A stretch of DNA of 59,043 nucleotides from Flavobacteriaceae bacterium. GTDB taxonomy: Bacteria > Bacteroidota > Bacteroidia > Flavobacteriales > Flavobacteriaceae. Both the position numbers and the translations under genes were made by a program. The notes below the pieces were generated by a model. It saw only the letters and a list, made by a program, of their open reading frames with translations, had not been told where the DNA came from and ran no database searches. Each line of letters starts with the position of its first letter. Within the stretch, counting starts at the first letter, position 1. The stretch spans positions 26,904 through 85,946 of the forward strand of contig QXYU01000038.1 of NCBI GenBank assembly GCA_009886755.1. The letters are read 5' to 3'. Shown in pieces: positions 1 through 6,521 of this stretch.

Positions 1-63
1 TTGCGTTTCGTATTCTTGAGCAAATAGCCCCATGGCAAATAGTAAATAAAAAATTGTTCGCAT
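1..63 (-). CDS. Start of a secreted protein, cut by the left window edge
   Basis: Reading leftward from an ATG at 63, the frame is open for all 21 codons to the window edge. It encodes a short basic start (MRT), a hydrophobic core (IFYLLFAMGLF) and then AQEYETQ, which looks like a Sec signal peptide with cleavage near FA-Q. A TTG-N19-TACTTTTA promoter-like sequence lies just upstream (80-109). The gene is divergent from the lipoprotein at 147. Only the signal peptide is visible, so no function can be given. Confidence 0.6.
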   Translation of the reverse strand, partial: MRTIFYLLFAMGLFAQEYETQ

Positions 64-79
64 GCTACATCAAGTTCTT

Positions 80-109
80 TAAAAGTAAGAAAAACAGAAT
101 TGAAGCCAA
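80..109 (-). promoter_or_regulatory. Candidate Bacteroidota promoter for the leftward secreted protein
   Basis: On the minus strand, TTG (107-109) is followed after 19 nt by TACTTTTA (80-87). This is close to the Bacteroidota -33/-7 consensus TTG...TAnnTTTG. It lies about 17 nt upstream of the ATG at 63, giving a short leader. The last base of the -7 box deviates (A for G). Confidence 0.4.
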
Positions 110-128
110 GCCCGAGAGGGGGTTTTTG

Positions 129-136
129 TACTTTTG
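129..136 (+). promoter_or_regulatory. Candidate -7 box TACTTTTG
   Basis: TACTTTTG fits the -7 consensus TAnnTTTG exactly but ends only 10 nt before the ATG at 147, so a transcript from it would be nearly leaderless. The nearest upstream TTG (100-102) is 26 nt away, longer than usual. The GAGGAG directly abutting the ATG has no spacer and is unlikely to work as an SD. Confidence 0.25.
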
Positions 137-146
137 TTTTGAGGAG

Positions 147-1133
147 ATGAAAAAACTATATTTTTTTACGGCGTATTTGCTAATGGCGGCTTGTAGTAAA
201 ACGACTCTAATTCAGCCGACCGCTGACATTGGTTCCACCATCATATCAACGACAAATTATACCGACGGGTATAACGGGAGTATGGATATTCAGTTCATTT
301 CTTCGGAAAACCTAGTGAGTTTTTCTCAAAGTTTACTAGAAGAACGAGACACTTTGCAGATCACTTATATCACCAAAACACAGAATTTTGATAGTTTGGT
401 ATGGGTGTTTCAAGGTGCAGAACCATTGGTGGAAACGGCGAATTCATCTTATACGGTAAGCACCACTCACTATCTTGGGAATGAAATTGAAGAACAATCG
501 GTTTACGGGGGTATAAAAAGCACAATCCCTTATAGTATTACGATCCCTTATCGCGTATTTGGAAAGTATGACGTGTTTCATGGAGCGTCCAACAGACTTG
601 CCGTAGACAGTAAAATAGAAAACGATTACGTGCAAATTTCCTACAAGGATGACCGTCAAAATTGGGAGTCTTGGGAGTCTTCAGGGATAGTTGGATGGAA
701 GTTCCCTCCAGCGGGGGATGGAGATTTTTCGATCTGTTTAGAAAGTTTAGTGGCATTTTACACCAATTCGAAAGTGGTTCGCATCAAGAAACCCTTTACC
801 GGTTTCGGAGGGAATCGGAAAAAATTAATTTTTGAATTCAAATACGATTTTCAAATTTTCCCCAGTCAAGACAAGGGAAGTCGAAAACTAGGCTTGAGCA
901 TTTTTCCAAGTGAAACGATCCCTACGGGCCTAACCTCGGAGGATATTCCAAACCTTTGGGAGGATGGTGATATCAACCGAACAGAGTTCCGTCAAGTCGT
1001 TGTTGAATTACCTCAAGTAGACTCGTTCAGCTTGGTATTTACGAAATATTTGGGCGATACTGATGAAGAAGGAACACCCATCTATCCCTTTACCGCTTGT
1101 ATTCGAAATATGCGTATTATCCCTGGGGATTAA
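147..1133 (+). CDS. Lipoprotein of unknown function
   Basis: 328 residues from the ATG at 147. I preferred this start to the in-frame ATG at 54 because it begins a clean lipoprotein signal: MKK, then LYFFTAYLLMAAC, with the lipobox cysteine at residue 15. The mature part is rich in Ser, Thr, Tyr and Phe with alternating hydrophobic residues, suggesting a beta-sandwich exported to the periplasm or outer membrane. I do not recognise a domain. Near the end it reads like a carbohydrate-binding-type sandwich, but that is only an impression. It is followed 73 nt later by another lipoprotein gene on the same strand, so the two may be co-transcribed. Confidence 0.8.
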   Translation: MKKLYFFTAYLLMAACSKTTLIQPTADIGSTIISTTNYTDGYNGSMDIQFISSENLVSFSQSLLEERDTLQITYITKTQNFDSLVWVFQGAEPLVETANSSYTVSTTHYLGNEIEEQSVYGGIKSTIPYSITIPYRVFGKYDVFHGASNRLAVDSKIENDYVQISYKDDRQNWESWESSGIVGWKFPPAGDGDFSICLESLVAFYTNSKVVRIKKPFTGFGGNRKKLIFEFKYDFQIFPSQDKGSRKLGLSIFPSETIPTGLTSEDIPNLWEDGDINRTEFRQVVVELPQVDSFSLVFTKYLGDTDEEGTPIYPFTACIRNMRIIPGD

Positions 1134-1206
1134 TGAAAACAGTTTTGATCTTTTTGGGTGTTTTTCCATAGGGCTGTATTTTAGAGTTGTTTTGATTTTA
1201 TTTGTG

Positions 1207-2412
1207 ATGCGCGTACTGTTTTTAACACTAATGATTGGCATGGCTTCTTGTTCTACTGAGAATCCATTGGTGCGGATCATGCAATCCAAAAAAAAAGAAA
1301 TAGCTGTAATTACCAAAAATCAAGACCAACACGCTGTCCAAATCCGCTATACGCAGATCGAACGAGACAGTTTTAACAGACCAATATTCAAGTCCTTTGA
1401 GTTTGGAGTGGATGAGTCGCGGTATTTTTACCCTGCCAGTACAGCCAAACTTCCCGTTGCTATTCTAAGTTTGCAGCGTTTAAGAGAATTACAAGCCGAG
1501 GGGTTTGCGGTTGATATGGATACCCCCTTTCAGATAAAAGACCCTCAAACAGCTGCGATTGTTGCGGTTCGTGATAGTACCCATCCCCAACAGCAACTAA
1601 CAGTAGGACACTTAATCAAAAAAATATTTTTAGTCAGTGATAACGATGCATATAATTATTTATTTGACTTTCTGGGACGTGACTATATTAATACAGAATT
1701 AGAGAAAAGAGGTTTTAGCGCGGTACAAATACATCATAAGTTTCTGTTGGGAGCCGATAATGTGAACAGCTGGGAATATGCGTTTTTTGACGGAAAGAGA
1801 GCCCTCTATGAACAAGCGTCCAAAGTGTCTGAGTACACCCGTACTAATGAAGGATTGGACGGCGTGCTGCAAGGGAGAGGGTTTATGAAAGATGGCGTTT
1901 TGGTGGAAAGACCGATGGATTTTCGAACGAAAAATCGTTTGTCAATACGAAGCTTGGAAGAGCTGCTTAAACGGGTGCTGTTTCCTGAACTATATGAAAA
2001 ACAACAACGTTTCGGTCTGTTACCAGAAGATTATGCCTTTTTGCGTTATTGGATGAGTCGTACCACTATGGAAGGGGAATCACCACGCTACACCCCAGAA
2101 CAGGGCTACTATGACAGCTATGTGAAATTCTTAATCTATGGCGATCAGCCAGGACAGATGTCTTCCACAGTCCGAATTTATAATAAGGTAGGAGACGCAT
2201 ACGGAACCCTTACTGATTCGGCCTATATCGTAGATAAAGAAAAGGACATTGAGTTTTTACTTACAGCTACTATTTTGGTTAATGCCAATGCGATTTTCAA
2301 CGATGATATTTACGAATACGATGGTTTGGGCTTCCCTTTTTTAGGAGAACTCGGGCGGCAAGTGTTGGAATGGGAACAAAAAAGAAAGCAGGCCCATCGG
2401 CCTGCTTTGTAA
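1207..2412 (+). CDS. Class A beta-lactamase-fold serine hydrolase, lipoprotein
   Basis: 401 residues from ATG 1207, chosen because it starts a lipoprotein signal (MRVLFLTLMIGMASC, lipobox Cys15); the frame is open further upstream but overlaps the previous gene. The serine beta-lactamase/PBP motifs are present in order: S78-TA-K81 (SxxK), S144-D-N146 (SDN) and K327-V-G329 (KTG-like). At 401 residues it is longer than classical class A enzymes (about 290), and I see no clear omega-loop ExxLN glutamate. It may therefore be a penicillin-interacting or peptidoglycan hydrolase-like protein rather than an antibiotic resistance enzyme. It is anchored by lipid on the periplasmic side of the inner membrane or in the outer membrane. 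The last codons form half of a terminator hairpin (2385-2408). Confidence 0.85.
   Translation: MRVLFLTLMIGMASCSTENPLVRIMQSKKKEIAVITKNQDQHAVQIRYTQIERDSFNRPIFKSFEFGVDESRYFYPASTAKLPVAILSLQRLRELQAEGFAVDMDTPFQIKDPQTAAIVAVRDSTHPQQQLTVGHLIKKIFLVSDNDAYNYLFDFLGRDYINTELEKRGFSAVQIHHKFLLGADNVNSWEYAFFDGKRALYEQASKVSEYTRTNEGLDGVLQGRGFMKDGVLVERPMDFRTKNRLSIRSLEELLKRVLFPELYEKQQRFGLLPEDYAFLRYWMSRTTMEGESPRYTPEQGYYDSYVKFLIYGDQPGQMSSTVRIYNKVGDAYGTLTDSAYIVDKEKDIEFLLTATILVNANAIFNDDIYEYDGLGFPFLGELGRQVLEWEQKRKQAHRPAL
2385..2408. terminator. Strong hairpin between convergent units, inside the end of a CDS
   Basis: A perfect 10-bp stem AAAGCAGGCC/GGCCTGCTTT with a CATC loop. On the minus strand it is followed by C and a run of six T (CTTTTTTG), a good intrinsic terminator for the small minus-strand unit that starts near 2556. 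On the plus strand the hairpin encodes the last residues of the beta-lactamase-fold protein and lacks a clear T run beyond its own TTT, so it would work less well there. Confidence 0.75.
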
Positions 2413-2434
2413 ATAGTAGATAAGGATCTAGTTC

Positions 2435-2500
2435 CTAAAAGGCCTCAGTAGTGAGGGCCTGAAGTCTTGAACTATTCCTTAAATGATTATCATAAGACAT
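2435..2500 (-). CDS. 21-codon ORF with a perfect Shine-Dalgarno
   Basis: An ATG at 2500 opens 21 codons ending in TAG at 2435-2437. The peptide begins MSYDNHLRNS and ends QALTTEAF; it is hydrophilic with no signal or membrane segment. The SD AAGGAGG sits 6 nt before the ATG, ideal spacing. The unit has its own promoter (2563-2591), a leader hairpin (2533-2548), a hairpin over the final codons (2440-2460) and a terminator (2385-2408). No same-strand gene follows: the next gene on that side is convergent. It is therefore not an ordinary leader peptide in front of an operon. It could be a microprotein, or a small RNA whose ORF serves as a ribosome landing site. I do not recognise the peptide. 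Confidence 0.6.
   Translation of the reverse strand: MSYDNHLRNSSRLQALTTEAF
2440..2460 (-). other. Hairpin overlapping the end of the 21-codon ORF
   Basis: On the minus strand AGGCC-C-TCA...TGA-GGCCT forms a 5+3 bp stem with one bulged base and a short loop, followed by TTTT. The stem covers the codons for ALTTEA, so a translating ribosome would open it. It could act as a weak terminator or an attenuator-like element upstream of the stronger terminator at 2385-2408. Confidence 0.5.
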
Positions 2501-2504
2501 AAGA

Positions 2505-2516
2505 CACCTCCTTTCT
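2505..2516 (-). promoter_or_regulatory. Extended Shine-Dalgarno, 12 nt complementary to the 16S 3' end
   Basis: The minus strand reads AGAAAGGAGGTG, the exact complement of the usual bacterial 16S tail CACCTCCTTTCT. The core AAGGAGG lies 6 nt from the ATG at 2500. Other starts in the window lack an SD: the bases before the starts of pdxA, fabH, accC and atpD are pyrimidine- or A-rich. This makes the site stand out strongly. Confidence 0.75.
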
Positions 2517-2532
2517 ACATTAAATTAAACAT

Positions 2533-2548
2533 CACTGTTGTCACAGTG
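2533..2548 (-). other. Leader hairpin of the small minus-strand unit
   Basis: CACTGT and ACAGTG form a perfect 6-bp stem around a 4-nt loop, lying between the predicted transcription start (~2556) and the SD. It is a likely structural element of the 5' part of the small transcript. Confidence 0.5.
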
Positions 2549-2562
2549 CTCACGGGTCATTC

Positions 2563-2591
2563 CAAATTTAGAAATAGTTTTGGAGCTCCAA
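2563..2591 (-). promoter_or_regulatory. Promoter of the small minus-strand unit
   Basis: Minus strand: TTG (2589-2591), 18 nt, TAAATTTG (2563-2570). This is an exact match to TTG...TAnnTTTG with suitable spacing, one of the best promoters in the window. It predicts a start near 2556 and a transcript of roughly 175 nt ending at the 2385-2408 terminator. Confidence 0.6.
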
Positions 2592-2593
2592 AA
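2578..2593. repeat. 16-bp perfect palindrome over the -33 box
   Basis: TTTTGGAGCTCCAAAA is fully self-complementary. It starts just after the antiporter stop codon and covers the TTG of the promoter at 2563-2591, the position expected for a dimeric regulator's operator. It has no loop, so an RNA hairpin role is less likely. Confidence 0.45.
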
Positions 2594-2594
2594 C

Positions 2595-3863
2595 TTAATC
2601 CACCAATTTTTTTAGAGTTAATCCCTGGCCTAGAATGGTGAACAAAACTACGGCATAGGTAAGGATTAAAATCAATGATTTCCCCCCACCCATACTCTCG
2701 GGTAAATTCAGTGCTAGAGCAACGCTAAGTCCTCCTCGAAGCCCTCCCCAAGTGATGATTAGAGCGGTTCGTTTTTCAAATTTTTTCCAAATAGATAATA
2801 TTGTAATGGGCACCGTAACCCCAATCCAACGCGCAATGACGACAATTAGGATGGTCAGTACGGAAACAATCAAATAAGAAAGTTTAAAGCCTTCGGCAAT
2901 GGTGATGATCTCCAAACCGATTAGGATAAATAAAATGGCATTGAGCGTTTCGTCAAGCAAATGCCAAAACTTATAGACATAGTCTCCCATAGCCCTTTGC
3001 AAACCTTTGGTACGATTATCAGTATCGATGTTTTGGTTTAAGAAAAGGCCCATAACGACAATACCAAGTACGGCAGAAAAGTGGAAACGATGAGAAATGA
3101 TGGGGAGCAACAATACCAAAGAAAGAGTAATGAGTACTTCCAACTCGACAAACTCATTTTCTACATATTTAACCAGTTGGAGGCCTAAGTATCCCATGAT
3201 TGCGCCTAAGACAACCCCTCCAAAAACTTCTGTAACAAACAAACTTGCTACACTGCTGGCTGTGATATTATCCACGCCGTCTTGCTGAATACCCAAAAGG
3301 GTAAGAAATACAACAACACCAATTCCATCGTTAAAAAGAGATTCTCCAGCAATACGGGTCTCTGTAATTGAAGAAAGATTCATTTTTTTGACCATAGCTA
3401 GAACGGCAATTGGATCGGTGGGTGCAATTAAAGCGCCAAAAAGCAAGCAGTCTATATAGGTGAGTCCCAGTTCTCCAAGTCCAAGAAAATGCAGGCTAAG
3501 CAACCAATTCAAGGTAGTTCCGATTGCAAAAGTGGAAAAGACAACCCCAAAAGAAGCCAGTAGCAAAATGGTGAGTTTGTCTTTTAAGAGTTCGTGAACG
3601 TTCACACTAATGGCTCCCGCAAAGAGTAAAAAAGGAAGCATCACGTTTACTAGGAGATTGCTAAAATCATATTCTTTTGAAATCAGCCGAACAGTGTCAA
3701 AAATGGATGGGAAAACCAAGCCGATGCCCATAATGGACAGTGACATAACTAATGCGAGCACCATCAAACCAATGGTGGTGGGTAGTTTAAGCAGTCGGAT
3801 GTTGACCAAAGAGAAAAAGGCAGCAAGACTGATTAGTATCGTCGATAATTCAAGAATTTTCAT
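2595..3863 (-). CDS. Na+/H+ (cation/proton) antiporter, CPA1 family
   Basis: 422 residues from ATG 3863. The frame extends to an upstream TTG, but the ATG begins the first membrane helix directly. About 12 hydrophobic segments span the protein. The family signatures APTDPIAV (T149-D150) and GESLFNDG (N178-D179), which carry the ion-binding acidic residues, are in place. It ends shortly after a glycine-rich helix, with no long cytoplasmic tail such as an RCK domain. It is an inner-membrane exchanger of Na+ (or K+) for protons, for pH and salt homeostasis. It lies 33 nt downstream of riboflavin synthase on the same strand and may be read from that promoter. Confidence 0.9.
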   Translation of the reverse strand: MKILELSTILISLAAFFSLVNIRLLKLPTTIGLMVLALVMSLSIMGIGLVFPSIFDTVRLISKEYDFSNLLVNVMLPFLLFAGAISVNVHELLKDKLTILLLASFGVVFSTFAIGTTLNWLLSLHFLGLGELGLTYIDCLLFGALIAPTDPIAVLAMVKKMNLSSITETRIAGESLFNDGIGVVVFLTLLGIQQDGVDNITASSVASLFVTEVFGGVVLGAIMGYLGLQLVKYVENEFVELEVLITLSLVLLLPIISHRFHFSAVLGIVVMGLFLNQNIDTDNRTKGLQRAMGDYVYKFWHLLDETLNAILFILIGLEIITIAEGFKLSYLIVSVLTILIVVIARWIGVTVPITILSIWKKFEKRTALIITWGGLRGGLSVALALNLPESMGGGKSLILILTYAVVLFTILGQGLTLKKLVD

Positions 3864-3896
3864 GTTTATGGTATTTTGCCTCAAATTAGGGAAAAA

Positions 3897-4481
3897 TTAT
3901 GGCACCATTAATCGTTTGATGTATTTTCCGATCAAATCAAATTCAAGATTGACAGGTGTTCCCTTTTTAAAGCGATGAAAATTAGTGTGTTCGTAGGTGT
4001 AAGGGATAATGGCTACCGAAAAAGCATAAGGTTCTGAATCTACTACAGTTAGACTGACGCCATTTACGGTAATAGAGCCTTTTTCGATAGTGACATTGTT
4101 AGGTCTGGGCTCGTACTCAAATCGGAAACGCCAACTGCCCTCCTCGTTTTCGATACGCGTACAGTGGGCAATCTGATCAACATGGCCTTGGACGAGGTGT
4201 CCGTCTAAACGAGCATTAAGCATCATGGCTCGTTCAAGGTTGATTAAGTCTCCCAACTGCCAGTCTCCCACGTTGGTTTTTTCAAGGGTTTCTTGTATGG
4301 CTGTCACCGTATAACTTTGATCGTCTTGAGCAACTACGGTAAGACATACTCCATTGTGAGCCAAACTTTGATCTATCTGGAGTTCTTTCGCAAGAGAGCT
4401 CTTTAAACTAATGTGTAAATTGGTTTGGTCTTTTTCCAGCCGAATTACTTCTCCGAAGGCCTCGATTATTCCTGTAAACAT
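3897..4481 (-). CDS. ribE: Riboflavin synthase, alpha subunit
   Basis: 194 residues from ATG 4481 (MFTGIIE, the standard N-terminus); upstream in-frame codons overlap the pdxA promoter and were excluded. The two tandem lumazine-binding domains are seen from the repeated motifs NGVCLTVV (about 43-50) and NGVSLTVV (about 140-147). It joins two 6,7-dimethyl-8-ribityllumazine molecules to make riboflavin in the cytoplasm. It is divergent from pdxA across 46 bp, so two cofactor genes (B2 and B6) share an upstream region. That gap is too short for an FMN riboswitch and none is seen. Confidence 0.95.
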   Translation of the reverse strand: MFTGIIEAFGEVIRLEKDQTNLHISLKSSLAKELQIDQSLAHNGVCLTVVAQDDQSYTVTAIQETLEKTNVGDWQLGDLINLERAMMLNARLDGHLVQGHVDQIAHCTRIENEEGSWRFRFEYEPRPNNVTIEKGSITVNGVSLTVVDSEPYAFSVAIIPYTYEHTNFHRFKKGTPVNLEFDLIGKYIKRLMVP

Positions 4482-4493
4482 CTTTGTTTTCTT

Positions 4494-4501
4494 TACCTTT
4501 G
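4494..4501 (+). promoter_or_regulatory. Candidate -7 box TACCTTTG for pdxA
   Basis: Exact TAnnTTTG match, 26 nt before the pdxA ATG. No TTG at the usual -33 distance is visible, so only the -7 element is supported. Confidence 0.4.
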
Positions 4502-4527
4502 GCGAAATTAGAAATAAATCATTCAAG

Positions 4528-5544
4528 ATGGGTAATGCTGTAAAGATTAATCTAGGAATTTCGATGGGAGACCCCAACGGTGTGGGCTTAGAAATTATCC
4601 TTAAAGTCTTTGAAGACCGTCGTATGTTTGATTTTTTTACACCGATCTTGTTTGCTCCTCATTCGGTAGTTCAGTTCCACAAAAACCACTTTAATATTAA
4701 TATTTCCCTACAACTATGTAAGGGCCTAAACAAACTTAACAAGGGAAAGTTGAATGTAGTGGATGTTGAAACGGAAGATCACCAAACACATTTTGGTACG
4801 GTAGCTTCTTCAGCGGGGAAATGTGCGGTAGATTCGCTTCGAGTAGCCACCAAAGCGCTGAAAGAAGAGCAGATTGATGCACTGGTCACAGCCCCAATTC
4901 ACAAGCAATCCATTCAATCGGAAACCTTTACTTTTCCGGGTCACACACAGTTTTTGGCAAAAGAATTACAGGGAGATGCCCTGATGTTAATGCTTTCGGA
5001 TCAATTACGAATAGCACTGGTAACAGATCATATTCCAGTAAAAGAAGTAAGCGCAACAATCAATGCGGAACTGCTAACCGCTAAGGCGAATCAGTTTTAC
5101 CAAAGTTTACAGGAGGACTTTGGACTTCCCAAGCCGAAAATTGCCGTCTTGGGAATGAATCCACATGCGGGGGATGCAGGAGTGATTGGCGATGAAGACG
5201 ATACCGTACTTCGTCCGGTGCTCCAAGAATTCCAAGAGAAAGGAAAATTGATTTACGGCCCTTACGCAGCGGACAGCTTTTTTGGTTCGGGAAATGTCCA
5301 TCAGTTCGATGGAGTTTTGGCCATGTATCATGATCAAGGGTTGATTCCTTTTAAGACCTTGTCTTTTGGCCAAGGAGTTAATTTTACGGCTGGCTTATCG
5401 GGCGTACGAACCTCCCCAGATCATGGAACGGCTTTTGATATTGCCGGAAAGGGAATAGCAGAAGGGCAGTCTTTTAAAGCAGCACTTTTCGCTGCCAAAG
5501 AGATTCAATTCCAGCGAAATCAAAAGGGAGGATCCCAGCAATAG
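4528..5544 (+). CDS. pdxA: 4-hydroxythreonine-4-phosphate dehydrogenase
   Basis: 338 residues from ATG 4528 (MGNAVKINLGISMGDPNG), chosen over an ATG at 4411 that lies inside the divergent ribE. It has the PdxA hallmarks GISMGDPNGVG near the start, GHTQFLA, and the C-terminal block MYHDQGLIPFK...FTAGLSGVRTSPDHGTAFDIA, which supplies metal-binding histidines and phosphate contacts. It oxidises 4-phosphohydroxy-L-threonine with NAD in the DXP-dependent route to pyridoxal phosphate. The ATG has no SD. Confidence 0.95.
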   Translation: MGNAVKINLGISMGDPNGVGLEIILKVFEDRRMFDFFTPILFAPHSVVQFHKNHFNINISLQLCKGLNKLNKGKLNVVDVETEDHQTHFGTVASSAGKCAVDSLRVATKALKEEQIDALVTAPIHKQSIQSETFTFPGHTQFLAKELQGDALMLMLSDQLRIALVTDHIPVKEVSATINAELLTAKANQFYQSLQEDFGLPKPKIAVLGMNPHAGDAGVIGDEDDTVLRPVLQEFQEKGKLIYGPYAADSFFGSGNVHQFDGVLAMYHDQGLIPFKTLSFGQGVNFTAGLSGVRTSPDHGTAFDIAGKGIAEGQSFKAALFAAKEIQFQRNQKGGSQQ

Positions 5545-5607
5545 CGCAGATCACCTCAACAGTTTAAAAATGGGGTGATTAGTAGCGGTATTCCAATAAA
5601 TTTTTAA

Positions 5608-5615
5608 TAGATTTG
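5608..5615 (+). promoter_or_regulatory. Candidate -7 box TAGATTTG before the DUF177-rpmF unit
   Basis: TAGATTTG matches TAnnTTTG 18 nt before the ATG at 5634. No clear TTG at -33. The stretch 5551-5579 before it contains ATCACC...GGTGAT, a weak inverted repeat that might help end pdxA transcription. Confidence 0.4.
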
Positions 5616-5633
5616 CATGCTCAATTTTAGGCT

Positions 5634-6170
5634 ATGGATGCGCGGTCGGAGTTTGTCATTCCTTTTGTAGGATTAAAAAACGGCCAGCACACATTCGAGT
5701 TTAGTATTGATCAGAAGTTCTTTGAAGCATTTGAGTTTTTTGATTTTAACCAGTCTCAGTTTGCTGTTTCGGCAGTGCTGAATAAGAAAGAGCAGTTGTT
5801 AGAATTTGCCCTTGAAGCCAATGGAATGGTAGGTGTCGCATGCGACCTTTCTACCGAACCTTTTGATTTACCGCTTCATTGCCAGTTTGACTTGATTGTC
5901 AAGTTTGGCTCAGAATTCAACAACGACGACGATGAAATATTGGTGCTACCTCACGGAAGCTATCAAGTGGATCTTTCGCAGTATGTCTATGAAATGATTT
6001 TGTTGGCAATGCCTTCAAAATTAATTCATCCCCAAATTGAAGAAGGCACTTTACAATCGCCCATTCTGGATAAATTGAAAGAACTTGAACCCAAAGAAGA
6101 AAAAAAGTCACAGCAGGATAATGATCCTCGTTGGGACAAACTAAAAGATTTGTTACAAAACAACAAGTGA
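5634..6170 (+). CDS. DUF177 / YceD family protein
   Basis: 178 residues. The family is recognised from position directly before rpmF, an acidic middle (FNNDDDEI), the phrase YVYEMILLAMP, and the conserved C-terminal DPRWDKLKDLL. YceD-type proteins accompany bL32 in many bacteria and are linked to 23S rRNA synthesis or processing; the exact activity is not established. Soluble, acidic, no signal peptide. It lies 20 nt ahead of rpmF and is almost certainly co-transcribed. Confidence 0.85.
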   Translation: MDARSEFVIPFVGLKNGQHTFEFSIDQKFFEAFEFFDFNQSQFAVSAVLNKKEQLLEFALEANGMVGVACDLSTEPFDLPLHCQFDLIVKFGSEFNNDDDEILVLPHGSYQVDLSQYVYEMILLAMPSKLIHPQIEEGTLQSPILDKLKELEPKEEKKSQQDNDPRWDKLKDLLQNNK

Positions 6171-6190
6171 TAAAATAAAAACAGGAAACG

Positions 6191-6388
6191 ATGGCACATC
6201 CTAAAAGAAAAATATCGAAAACTCGTAGAGATAAAAGACGTACGCACTACAAAGCAAGCTCTCAACAAATCGCTACTTGTGGCGCTACTGGAGAGGCACA
6301 TCTTTACCACCGCGCACACTGGCACGAAGGGAAACTTTACTACAAAGGTAAAGTTCTTATCGAAAGCGCAGAAGCTGCTGAGGCCTAG
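6191..6388 (+). CDS. rpmF: 50S ribosomal protein bL32
   Basis: 65 residues, starting [19 protein letters not shown] as bL32 does. Only one cysteine (ATCGAT) is present, so this is the zinc-independent form that lacks the four-Cys ribbon. It is a component of the large subunit. A strong terminator (6417-6448) follows, which separates the DUF177-rpmF unit from fabH. Confidence 0.95.
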   Translation: MAHPKRKISKTRRDKRRTHYKASSQQIATCGATGEAHLYHRAHWHEGKLYYKGKVLIESAEAAEA

Positions 6389-6416
6389 CAGTATTCTCAA
6401 TCCAAAATCATATAAA

Positions 6417-6448
6417 CTCTCCTAAATTCATTTTAGGAGGGTTTTTTT
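6417..6448 (+). terminator. Intrinsic terminator after rpmF
   Basis: Stem CTCCTAAA (6419-6426) / TTTAGGAG (6432-6439) with a short loop, followed by GG and seven T. A textbook Rho-independent terminator on the plus strand. Confidence 0.85.
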
Positions 6449-6521
6449 ATGAAAGAGGATGGCAAGCCAAAAAAACCATTATCTTCACTATAAGAAACCT
6501 CAGTCAGCTAGGATTTTTTAA

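Noticed and set aside
2505-2516. Possible fragment of a 16S rRNA gene
   Set aside because: Only 12 nt match the 16S tail and the flanks do not continue the rRNA. An SD on the other strand, with a start codon at the correct distance, explains it better.
4482-4527. FMN riboswitch ahead of riboflavin synthase
   Set aside because: The divergent gap to pdxA is only 46 bp, too small for the FMN aptamer, and no conserved RFN elements are visible.
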